From contig CAMFET010000047.1 of the NCBI GenBank assembly GCA_945949475.1, positions 1 to 6,646 on the forward strand: a stretch of 6,646 nucleotides of DNA, in the 5' to 3' direction. The position numbers and the translations under genes were made by a program. The notes beneath the pieces are model-generated. The model was not told the origin of the DNA, ran no database searches, and saw only the letters and a list, made by a program, of their open reading frames with translations. Source of the DNA: an uncultured Phascolarctobacterium sp. Lineage in GTDB: Bacteria > Bacillota > Negativicutes > Acidaminococcales > Acidaminococcaceae. This document shows positions 1 through 5,653 of this stretch, piece after piece; position 1 is the stretch's first letter; every line of letters begins with the position of its first letter.

Positions 1-115
1 TCTTATCCTCAAAAGCCTTGGTCGCTGACTAAAAGCTCTTGCTTATATCTTTACTCCAGAAAATTTAACTCTAAAAAACATTCTGGCAAAATAGACTCAT
101 TAGTCTAGTAATACA
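1..115 (-). other. Leader of a leftward gene outside the window
   Basis: This stretch follows the predicted start point of the leftward promoter at 122–150. Neither strand has a convincing ORF; the ATG-initiated frames on the minus strand stop within about 13 codons. The minus strand ends with a GAGG at 10–7 followed by six bases before the window edge. That looks like a Shine-Dalgarno whose start codon lies just outside. A 6-bp stem CCAGAA/TTCTGG (56–61 with 81–86, 19-nt loop) sits in the middle of the leader. The downstream gene is not visible, and I recognise no riboswitch class here. Confidence 0.4.
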
Positions 116-166
116 GTTTATATTATACAGTCAACTATACCTACGTGCAAGTAAAAACTAGACTAA
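100..166. repeat. 10-bp inverted repeat flanking a promoter
   Basis: TTAGTCTAGT at 100–109 and its exact reverse complement ACTAGACTAA at 157–166 bracket the promoter at 122–150. One arm lies just downstream of the predicted start point and the other just upstream of the -35. A further TAGACT at 92–97 forms a 6-bp hairpin (TAGACT-CATT-AGTCTA, 92–107) with part of the left arm. The placement suggests a pair of operator sites for a repressor. The function is inference; the repeat itself is seen directly. Confidence 0.5.
122..150 (-). promoter_or_regulatory. Leftward sigma-A promoter
   Basis: On the minus strand the -35 TTGCAC (150–145) and a perfect -10 TATAAT (127–122) are separated by 17 nt, so transcription should begin near 115 and run off the left edge. 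The surrounding DNA is AT-rich, but optimal spacing together with two good hexamers makes this one of the stronger promoter matches in the window. It must serve a gene beyond the left edge. Confidence 0.65.
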
Positions 167-177
167 ATGCCCATCAT

Positions 178-207
178 AGCATATGACTTAGTATTCTTCA
201 GCATATG
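178..207. repeat. Direct repeat AGCATATG, 22-bp period
   Basis: AGCATATG occurs at 178–185 and again at 200–207, where it is part of the palindrome AGCATATGCT. The 22-bp period is about two helical turns, so both copies face the same side of the DNA. They lie roughly 60–95 bp upstream of the start point predicted for the promoter at 122–150, where activators often bind. Regulatory use is inference only. Confidence 0.3.
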
Positions 208-310
208 CTTAATTAATAACTTCATCAGAAGTATTTTCTCTTTACCAATTACCAAAGCATTCCCTGCCAAACACATCCACCTTGCAAGCTAGCTACTACC
301 TAGAGAAAGC

Positions 311-338
311 AAAAACGCAGGCCAGCTGACCTGCGTTT
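311..338 (-). terminator. Rho-independent terminator after tRNA
   Basis: A perfect 9-bp stem (313–321 with 330–338, arms AAACGCAGG/CCTGCGTTT) with an 8-nt loop is followed on the minus strand by a run of five T (315–311). It lies 21 nt beyond the tRNA 3' end. It should end the tRNA transcript and, because no other terminator is seen after rpoD, also read-through from dnaG–rpoD. Confidence 0.85.
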
Positions 339-359
339 GAATTCGTTTAAAGTTAAGGT

Positions 360-434
360 TGGTGGGCCCAGTAGGGTTCGAACCTACGACCAGCCGGTTA
401 TGAGCCGGCGGCTCTACCACTGAGCTATAGGCCC
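360..434 (-). tRNA. tRNA with CAU anticodon (Met elongator or Ile2)
   Basis: The minus strand folds into a complete 75-nt cloverleaf. It has an acceptor GGGCCTA/TGGGCCC with one T-G pair, a D-stem GCTC/GAGC, an anticodon stem GCCGG/CCGGC with loop CTCATAA, and a T-stem GTAGG/CCTAC with loop TTCGAAC. The discriminator is A and CCA is encoded. The anticodon is CAU. It is not the initiator, because position 1 is G paired with C72, not the initiator's mismatch. C4-G69 and C5-G68 are the pairs used by TilS to pick the lysidine-modified isoleucine tRNA in E. coli, and a GGGCCT acceptor resembles tRNA-Ile(GAU) of Firmicutes. Automated tools would probably call it tRNA-Met; I consider tRNA-Ile2 a serious alternative. 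It has its own promoter and terminator. Confidence 0.93.
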
Positions 435-456
435 ACGATAACAACTCAACAGTATT

Positions 457-485
457 ATTTTATTATAGGATAAGCATTATGTCAA
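457..485 (-). promoter_or_regulatory. tRNA promoter
   Basis: On the minus strand a perfect -35 TTGACA (485–480) and a -10 TAAAAT (462–457) are spaced by 17 nt. The start point would be near 450, about 16 nt ahead of the tRNA 5' end at 434. The promoter lies after the rpoD stop codon, so the tRNA can be transcribed independently of dnaG–rpoD. Confidence 0.8.
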
Positions 486-539
486 GAAGTAATCTGGAAA
501 TCAAGCCAAATCACAGCCTGTTACTCTGCCAGCAGCAGC

Positions 540-2150
540 CTATTCCAAAAAGTCCTTCAACTTTTTGCTACGGCTAGGATGGCGCAGCTTGCGTAATGCT
601 TTCGCCTCGATTTGGCGAATACGCTCACGGGTAACACCAAAATGCTGGCCCACCTCTTCCAGGGTACGGCTACGACCGTCCTCCAAGCCAAAGCGCAGCT
701 CCAGCACGCGCTTTTCGCGAATGGTTAAGGTCTCCAAAACCTCTTCCAGCTGCTCGCGCAGCAAAGTAAAGGAAGCAGCGTCAGCGGGAGCCGGCGCATC
801 GTGGTCCTCGATGAAGTCACCCAGATGCGAATCCTCCTCCTCACCAATAGGTGTTTCCAAGGAAACAGGCTCCTGAGCAATCTTCATAATCTCGCGCACC
901 CTATCCACCGAAGTATCCATTTCCTTGGCAATCTCCTCGGGCAAGGGCTCGCGTCCCAGCTCCTGCAACAGCTGGCGCGAAACACGAATCAGCTTATTAA
1001 TCGTTTCTACCATATGCACCGGAATACGAATCGTGCGCGCCTGGTCGGCAATAGCACGGGTAATAGCCTGACGAATCCACCATGTTGCATAAGTACTAAA
1101 CTTAAAGCCTTTATTGTAGTCAAACTTTTCAACAGCCTTAATCAGGCCCAAGTTGCCCTCCTGAATCAAATCCAGGAAAAGCATGCCACGGCCCACATAG
1201 CGCTTAGCGATGCTCACTACTAAACGCAGATTGGCTTCTGATAAGCATTTTTTTGCGTCATTGCCCTGTTGGCGCACCGCCCTCAGCAGCTCTTCAAAGC
1301 TCTCCTGGCAGCAAATATAGGCATCAGCCATAGCGGTGTCCTTTTCACGACCATCGCTTAATCGAGCCTTAAGCTCCTCTAACAGAGACTTTACCTGATA
1401 AAGATTATGTACATCCTTATCGCTGGTAGGACGCTGGATTTCTAAACGCTCACAATCAGGAATCACACATTTTTGCTCCACCATCAAGCGCTGCAAATGC
1501 AAGCGCTCATCACGAGTAAATTCAAAAATCAAATCCTCGTAATCCTCGATTTTGTAAGGATTGCCCTCCTCCTGGCGAGCTTTAATCATATCCAGCACTT
1601 TATAGATCGAACGCATATTAGTCATATGCCATTCTTCAGCCATAAAGCCATTGATTTTATCTAACAAAGCCTGGGTATCGTCACTACCACTAAAAACGGG
1701 CGCATTCAGGGTAATGGTTTTGCCGCGCAGCAGGCGTTCTGCCTGACGGCCCTTATCCATACGCTTAGCAAGCTTAATCTCGTCCTCGCCCACAAGCAGC
1801 GGCACGCGGCCGATTTCCTTTAAATACATGCGCACCGGGTCATCAATGCTAATGCCCTCAGGCACAGTCAAATTAGCTAGCTCGGCCTCGGTAATATCCT
1901 CAGCAGGATTACTGTCATCGGTATCCACAATGGGTAATACATCATCCTCGGGTGAATTATCATCCACTATTTCCAGGCCCTTGCGGGTAATAACCTCGTA
2001 TAAATGCTCAACATCATCCGGACTAACACTATCCAAGCTATTGATAGTGCCCATTACATCTCCATAAGTGAGAACACCATTTTGAGCTTTACCCCTTTGC
2101 ACCAATTCATCAATTTGTTCCTGGGTTAATTTGCAGTTAGTATCATCCAT
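540..2150 (-). CDS. rpoD: Primary sigma factor RpoD/SigA with large insert
   Basis: Housekeeping sigma-70 subunit that gives RNA polymerase core its promoter specificity; 536 aa. The start at 2150 (MDDTNCKL) is chosen because AAGGAGGG lies six bases upstream. The in-frame ATG at 2204 lies within the last dnaG codons and has only a weak site. Domains in order: region 1.1 (about 6–62); region 1.2 (about 103–135, DDPVRMYLKEIG); a non-conserved insert (about 136–300); region 2 (about 304–376) with the core-binding and -10 segments, including ATWWIRQAITRAI; region 3 (about 379–440); and region 4 with the -35-binding helix-turn-helix (TLEEVGQHFGVTRERIRQIE, about 496–515). Region 1.1 and the full region 2–4 set mark a primary sigma, not an alternative one. 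Bacillus SigA is about 370 aa, so the extra length is mostly the insert. It lies 25 nt after dnaG and is probably co-transcribed with it. Confidence 0.97.
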   Translation of the reverse strand: MDDTNCKLTQEQIDELVQRGKAQNGVLTYGDVMGTINSLDSVSPDDVEHLYEVITRKGLEIVDDNSPEDDVLPIVDTDDSNPAEDITEAELANLTVPEGISIDDPVRMYLKEIGRVPLLVGEDEIKLAKRMDKGRQAERLLRGKTITLNAPVFSGSDDTQALLDKINGFMAEEWHMTNMRSIYKVLDMIKARQEEGNPYKIEDYEDLIFEFTRDERLHLQRLMVEQKCVIPDCERLEIQRPTSDKDVHNLYQVKSLLEELKARLSDGREKDTAMADAYICCQESFEELLRAVRQQGNDAKKCLSEANLRLVVSIAKRYVGRGMLFLDLIQEGNLGLIKAVEKFDYNKGFKFSTYATWWIRQAITRAIADQARTIRIPVHMVETINKLIRVSRQLLQELGREPLPEEIAKEMDTSVDRVREIMKIAQEPVSLETPIGEEEDSHLGDFIEDHDAPAPADAASFTLLREQLEEVLETLTIREKRVLELRFGLEDGRSRTLEEVGQHFGVTRERIRQIEAKALRKLRHPSRSKKLKDFLE

Positions 2151-2175
2151 GGTGTTCCCTCCTTCCATATCAATT

Positions 2176-3954
2176 TTAATTTCCATAGAGCTTCTTAATT
2201 TCATCCTTTATCCTTTGAGTTTCTAGCAGCTCCTGCATAAACCGCGAATCTGCCGAGCGTTCGTATTCGTCCGCTAGTAAACGATGCCTTTCGTACTCCT
2301 GCTCTAAAAAGCTGCGCTGCAGCTGGCGTAAGCAAACCTCCATAAATTGCTCACCCTCCTGAGTGGGCACTACTTTGGTTCTTATCCCCGCCAAAGCCGA
2401 TTGACCAGCTCCATCCAAGGCATCATTTAATTTATCAATAGTAAAAGCATCATGCTCAGCCAAGGCCTTCAGCATAGCAAAAACCTGTGCCAAGGCTGGA
2501 TCGCTCCAGCCTGTGAGCTGCACCACCGGGTCACAATTTGCTGCCAAATAGGGCTGCTCCACCAGCAGTGCTAAAAGCTGCTCCTCTGCCTGCCGCCTTA
2601 CGCTAATCTTTTTGACATCTGGCACTGGCACATACACGCTCTCTTTTCTGACACCATTCTTTTTAGTAGCCTTGCGGTATTCCTCCACAATCAGGCCCTC
2701 ATCTATAGTCAATCTTTGTGCCAGCCTGCGCATATGCTCCGCAGCCTCGATTTCGCTTTTACATTCTAATAGGAATGGTAGTATATTCGACACTGCCTCA
2801 ACTTTTCCTGCTAAATTTGACACATCACTCTGCAAAATTGTTTCTTCAATTTGAAAATCAATGCCTTCCCTAGCCTGAGCAATAACCTCTAAGAAGGCCT
2901 CCTTACCGTAGTGACGTACATATTCATCCGGGTCCTTGCCCTCGGGCACACCCGCAATACGCACCTTCAGCCCCTCTGCCCGAGCGATGCTCACCGCCCG
3001 CACCGAGGCCTTGCGCCCAGCACTATCACTATCGTAGCAAAAAACAATTTCACTGGCTATGCGCTTTAGTAGCTTGGCCTGCTCCGTAGCGAAGGCCGTC
3101 CCCATGGAAGCCACCACATTACTAATCCCTGCCGCATGCAGGCTAATAGCATCCATATAGCCTTCAACAACAATGGCATGTCCCTTGCTACGAATAGCTT
3201 TATAGGCCACATCCATCGCAAAAAGCAAGCGTCTTTTATTAAACCATTCCGTTTCCTGTGTATTCAAATATTTGGGAGTGCTATTATCCAGCACCCTGCC
3301 ACCAAAGCCCACAATCTTTCCCTTGGGATCCTTAATCGGAATCATCACTCGATTGCGAAACTTGTCATAAAGCTGCTGCTTACCTCTGGCCACCAAGCCT
3401 GCTGCCAAAAGCTCCTGCCCCTGGTAGCCCCGCTTGCCCAAATTGCTAAGCAAGGCAGTAAAGCTATCCAAGGCATAGCCTATGGAAAAGCTTGCAATAA
3501 TCTCTTGGTTGATGCCACGACCCTCTAAATAGTTAAGCGCATTTTTGCCATAAGCCGTCTTTAAAAGGCAGGCCTGAAAAAACCTAGTAGCAGTAGCGTT
3601 GGTTTCATAAATGCGCTCTCTTTGCTTTTCGCGCCTAATCTCCCCTGCCGTCTTCTGCCTTTCCGGAACAGCAATGCCATAGCGAGCTGCCAGAAGCTTT
3701 AATGCTTCCTTAAAGTCGCAGCTTTCCATTTTCATAATAAATTTAAAAATATCCCCGCCCTCATGACAGCCAAAGCAATAAAACATGTTCTTGGCGGGAT
3801 TCACCGCAAAGGAAGGTGTTTTTTCACCATGAAAGGGGCAACAACCCCAAAAATTTTGTCCTCGTTTTTTTAAAGGAACATAGCCGGAGATTACTTCTAC
3901 TATATTGGCAGTGCTACGCACCTGCTCTTTAAAGCTTTCAAACTCTCCGTCCAT
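2176..3954 (-). CDS. dnaG: DNA primase DnaG
   Basis: Synthesises the RNA primers for the lagging strand at the replication fork, working with the DnaB-type helicase; 592 aa, a normal length. The start at 3954 (MDGEFESF) has GGAGG nine bases upstream; an in-frame ATG at 4011 lacks such a site. Domains in order: a CHC2 zinc-binding domain (about 1–95) with ligands C39, H42, C60 and C63 in CPFH…CFGC; the RNA-polymerase-like basic N-terminal catalytic part (about 110–255, with KFRNRVMIPI at about 198–207); the TOPRIM fold with EGYMD (E264, D268) and DSDSAG (D308, D310) for metal binding, then GKDPDEYVR (about 339–347); and a less conserved C-terminal helicase-binding domain (about 450–592). All key residues are present. 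dnaG–rpoD is the conserved macromolecular-synthesis pair. I could not find a convincing leftward promoter in 3955–4195. Confidence 0.97.
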   Translation of the reverse strand: MDGEFESFKEQVRSTANIVEVISGYVPLKKRGQNFWGCCPFHGEKTPSFAVNPAKNMFYCFGCHEGGDIFKFIMKMESCDFKEALKLLAARYGIAVPERQKTAGEIRREKQRERIYETNATATRFFQACLLKTAYGKNALNYLEGRGINQEIIASFSIGYALDSFTALLSNLGKRGYQGQELLAAGLVARGKQQLYDKFRNRVMIPIKDPKGKIVGFGGRVLDNSTPKYLNTQETEWFNKRRLLFAMDVAYKAIRSKGHAIVVEGYMDAISLHAAGISNVVASMGTAFATEQAKLLKRIASEIVFCYDSDSAGRKASVRAVSIARAEGLKVRIAGVPEGKDPDEYVRHYGKEAFLEVIAQAREGIDFQIEETILQSDVSNLAGKVEAVSNILPFLLECKSEIEAAEHMRRLAQRLTIDEGLIVEEYRKATKKNGVRKESVYVPVPDVKKISVRRQAEEQLLALLVEQPYLAANCDPVVQLTGWSDPALAQVFAMLKALAEHDAFTIDKLNDALDGAGQSALAGIRTKVVPTQEGEQFMEVCLRQLQRSFLEQEYERHRLLADEYERSADSRFMQELLETQRIKDEIKKLYGN

Positions 3955-3981
3955 GCATACATTCCTCCGCTGATGATTTAC

Positions 3982-4001
3982 ACATTGCTTATATTCAATG
4001 T
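3982..4001 (-). other. Small hairpin in dnaG leader
   Basis: A 6-bp stem ACATTG/CAATGT (3982–3987 with 3996–4001, 8-nt loop) lies 13 bases upstream of the dnaG Shine-Dalgarno (3968–3964). It could affect ribosome access, but the stem is short and AT-rich and may be chance. Confidence 0.2.
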
Positions 4002-4058
4002 AAAACGGCAAAATCCTCTTTTTTTCCTAAAAAATCTTGTAAAAAAAGCCTTCGCCCC

Positions 4059-4087
4059 TTGCAGGAGCAGCCAAAAAATACTATAAT
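4059..4087 (+). promoter_or_regulatory. Promoter of lptA-like gene
   Basis: The -35 TTGCAG (4059–4064) and a perfect -10 TATAAT (4082–4087) are spaced by 17 nt. Transcription should start near 4094, leaving an untranslated leader of about 100 nt before the lptA-like gene. Two palindromes (4083–4096 and 4110–4124) overlap or follow the -10, so the promoter looks regulated. Confidence 0.75.
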
Positions 4088-4096
4088 AATTATTAT
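4083..4096. promoter_or_regulatory. PerR/Fur-like palindrome over the -10
   Basis: ATAATAATTATTAT is a perfect 14-bp palindrome covering most of the -10 and the predicted start point. Positions 4081–4095 match the Bacillus PerR box (TTATAATNATTATAA, recalled from the literature) at 12 of 14 fixed positions. A Fur-family repressor bound here would block polymerase. The AT-rich composition makes a chance match possible. Confidence 0.35.
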
Positions 4097-4109
4097 GCCA
4101 AAATCATCC

Positions 4110-4124
4110 TACACAAATTGTGTA
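4110..4124. promoter_or_regulatory. 15-bp palindrome, operator-like
   Basis: TACACAAATTGTGTA has two perfect 7-bp arms around a single central base. It lies about 16 nt downstream of the predicted start point of the lptA-like transcript. In the other direction it is about 155 nt upstream of dnaG. It is a typical size for a dimeric repressor site; the regulator is unknown. Confidence 0.4.
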
Positions 4125-4152
4125 ATTTACTGGCGTTGTCATCCGTTTTTGC

Positions 4153-4167
4153 GTGCATTAGCTGCAC
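4153..4167 (+). other. Short hairpin ahead of the lptA-like RBS
   Basis: GTGCA (4153–4157) pairs with TGCAC (4163–4167) around a 5-nt loop. It ends 14 nt before the AAGAGG Shine-Dalgarno (4182–4187), in the leader of the lptA-like gene. It is too short to claim a function. Confidence 0.2.
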
Positions 4168-4195
4168 TTTCTTGACGAGGTAAGAGGTAAATAGT

Positions 4196-4717
4196 ATGAA
4201 AAAAATAATTCTTGCTCTTTTTATGCTTTTAATGCTGCTTCCTTCCATGTGCGGTGCCGTGGAGCCCACCATTAAAAGCGATAAGCGAACCTTTAATCCC
4301 TTAACCGGCGTTTATGATTTACAGGGCAATGTTTTTGTGCAGTTTCCTGCCCACGACACTATGCTCACTATTACCGGTGACACCACCAAGGTGTATTTTT
4401 ATAAAATGGAAGTGCACGGACAGGGCAATATTACGCTCAGCTTTGGCGAAATGCGCTTTAAATGTGACAAGGTTGATGTCTATAATTCCGACCGCACTGC
4501 CTATGTAGAAGGCAACTGTGATTTTAAGGACGATGGCATGCTCATCACTGCCGATAAGGGCAGCTATTGCTGGAAGACCAAGCTGGCCTCCTTCCAAGGC
4601 AAGGTTAAGGTCAATGGCAAGGCTTATAAAAATGACGTTGTCTATAATGTTATGACTAAAAAGCTCGTGGACGCTAAGGATGCAGCAAGCATCGCCACCA
4701 TCGATAAAAAAGCATAA
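4196..4717 (+). CDS. Exported LptA/OstA-like protein
   Basis: Small exported protein of 173 aa with the look of the LptA/OstA beta-jellyroll family, which bridges the periplasm and carries lipopolysaccharide from the inner membrane to the outer membrane. The start is supported by AAGAGG eight bases upstream. Residues 1–21 form a signal peptide: two lysines, a leucine-rich core, and a likely cleavage after A21 (SMCGA-VEP). The mature part is built of short beta-strand-like repeats such as YDLQGNVFVQF (40–50), MEVHGQGNIT (71–80), TAYVEGNCDF (101–110), MLITADKGSY (115–124) and LASFQGKVKVNG (130–141). This 'G-x-V … A-D-x-x-x-Y … A-x-x-x-G' pattern is typical of OstA domains. Three cysteines (90, 108, 125) remain after export. 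It stands alone with its own promoter and terminator, not next to lptB/lptC, so it could be a paralogue or an LptC-like variant. I am fairly sure of the fold and less sure of the precise role. Confidence 0.8.
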   Translation: MKKIILALFMLLMLLPSMCGAVEPTIKSDKRTFNPLTGVYDLQGNVFVQFPAHDTMLTITGDTTKVYFYKMEVHGQGNITLSFGEMRFKCDKVDVYNSDRTAYVEGNCDFKDDGMLITADKGSYCWKTKLASFQGKVKVNGKAYKNDVVYNVMTKKLVDAKDAASIATIDKKA

Positions 4718-4735
4718 AAAGCATGAAAAAAGCAT
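4706..4735 (+). repeat. Three tandem A5-6GCAT units at the lptA-like stop codon
   Basis: The unit A5-6-GCAT is repeated three times across the stop codon (GCAT ends at 4715, 4724 and 4735). The first unit encodes the last KKA residues and the stop. Slippage between copies would change the C-terminus by only a few residues, since further stops follow at once. It is probably a local duplication without function. Confidence 0.5.
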
Positions 4736-4756
4736 AAAACAAGCCAAGCAATAAAG

Positions 4757-4787
4757 AAATCCGAAGCCAAATGCTGACTTCGGATTT
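4757..4787. terminator. Bidirectional terminator between convergent genes
   Basis: A perfect 10-bp stem (4757–4766 with 4778–4787, arms AAATCCGAAG/CTTCGGATTT) with an 11-nt loop lies between the lptA-like gene and ppsR. The plus strand continues with a T-rich tail (TTTTTCTTTT overlapping the stem end). The minus strand continues with TTTCTTTATT. It should therefore stop transcripts from both sides. Confidence 0.85.
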
Positions 4788-4819
4788 TTCTTTTGCTTGC
4801 GCTATTTATTTAGCACCAC

Positions 4820-5653
4820 TTAGTTTTCGTTGTGGCGTTCCTTGTTCTTGCGCACGTATTCCAAAATGATGCCCGCAGTTTCCTCGATGGCACGGTTAGA
4901 AACATTGATAATTTGGCAGTGCAGACGGCGCATAATGCCCTTGGCATAGGTCAATTCCTCGTTGATGCGGTTCATGTCTGAATATACTGCAGTATCGCTC
5001 AGGGCCATGGTTTTCAAGCGTTCAGCGCGAATTTCGTTCAGCTTGAAGGGGTCAATCAAAAGGCCGATAATCTTATAGGGCGGCACCTTAAAGAGCTCCT
5101 CAGGAGGAGCCAGTTCGGGCACTAAGGGCACATTCGCAACCTTAATACGCTTGTGAGCTAAGTACATGGACAGCGGTGTTTTAGAGGTGCGGGATACACC
5201 AATAATAACGATATCTGCCTTCAACAGGCCCAACGGATTTTTGCCATCATCGTATTTAACAGCAAATTCTACAGCCTCCACGCGCTTGAAATAATCGTGG
5301 TCCAAGGAGTGAATAAGGCCTGCCTGGTTACGCGGCAAAAGGCCGGTAGTTTTTTCGATGGATTTGAGCATGGGGCCCAAAACATCCACTACCTCTACAT
5401 CCTTGGCCAGCGCACGATCTGCCATATGCTCGCGCAGCTCCGGAGAAACAATGGTATAGCAAATTACAGCATTGTTAGCCGCAGCCTCCTCCAGCACACG
5501 GTCAATCTGTTCCTTGTCCTTTACATAGGGCACGCGAATAACATCAAATTTTTCCTCTACAAATTGGCTGGTAGTAGCCTTGACAACGGATTCTGCCGTC
5601 TCGCCAATAGAGTCGGATACAGCATAAATAATTGGATTACTCTTCGGTATTAT
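4820..5653 (-). CDS. ppsR: PPDK regulatory protein (PPSR, YqfL/DUF299 family)
   Basis: Bifunctional regulator of pyruvate,phosphate dikinase (or PEP synthase). In this family it inactivates the target by ADP-dependent threonine phosphorylation and reactivates it by phosphate-dependent dephosphorylation. With the start proposed here it has about 277 aa, close to Bacillus YqfL (about 270). Near the N-terminus is the conserved IIYAVSDSIGETAE segment (about 8–21). A central HSLDHDYFKRVEAVEFA stretch lies at about 115–131, and the P-loop GVSRTSKTPLS at 152–162. The first NTG in frame is GTG at 5533, which would remove the conserved N-terminal segment. Upstream of it there is no ATG, GTG, TTG or CTG before the in-frame stop at 5686. 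A strong GGGAGG (5667–5662) points to ATC (5656) or ATA (5653); I chose ATA, eight bases downstream. The start overlaps the end of ccpN (stop 5637), so translation is probably coupled. Function is confident; the exact start is not. Confidence 0.9.
   Translation of the reverse strand: MIPKSNPIIYAVSDSIGETAESVVKATTSQFVEEKFDVIRVPYVKDKEQIDRVLEEAAANNAVICYTIVSPELREHMADRALAKDVEVVDVLGPMLKSIEKTTGLLPRNQAGLIHSLDHDYFKRVEAVEFAVKYDDGKNPLGLLKADIVIIGVSRTSKTPLSMYLAHKRIKVANVPLVPELAPPEELFKVPPYKIIGLLIDPFKLNEIRAERLKTMALSDTAVYSDMNRINEELTYAKGIMRRLHCQIINVSNRAIEETAGIILEYVRKNKERHNEN

Noticed and set aside
801..1223. Plus-strand open frame inside rpoD
   Set aside because: It is antisense to the most conserved sigma regions 2–4 and has no supporting signals.
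2151..2204. Upstream ATG extending RpoD by 18 residues
   Set aside because: The extension overlaps the end of dnaG and covers the strong Shine-Dalgarno of the ATG at 2150; the extra residues do not resemble region 1.1.
3955..4011. Upstream ATG extending DnaG by 19 residues
   Set aside because: The GGAGG at 3968–3964 fits the ATG at 3954, and the added residues precede the normal start of the zinc domain.
3955..4195. Leftward promoter for dnaG
   Set aside because: Several AT-rich -10-like hexamers exist (around 4070–4100), but none has a good -35 at 16–18 nt, so no feature is reported.
4319..4747. Minus-strand open frame opposite the lptA-like gene
   Set aside because: The plus-strand frame has a signal peptide, ribosome-binding site, promoter and family pattern; the minus frame has none of these.
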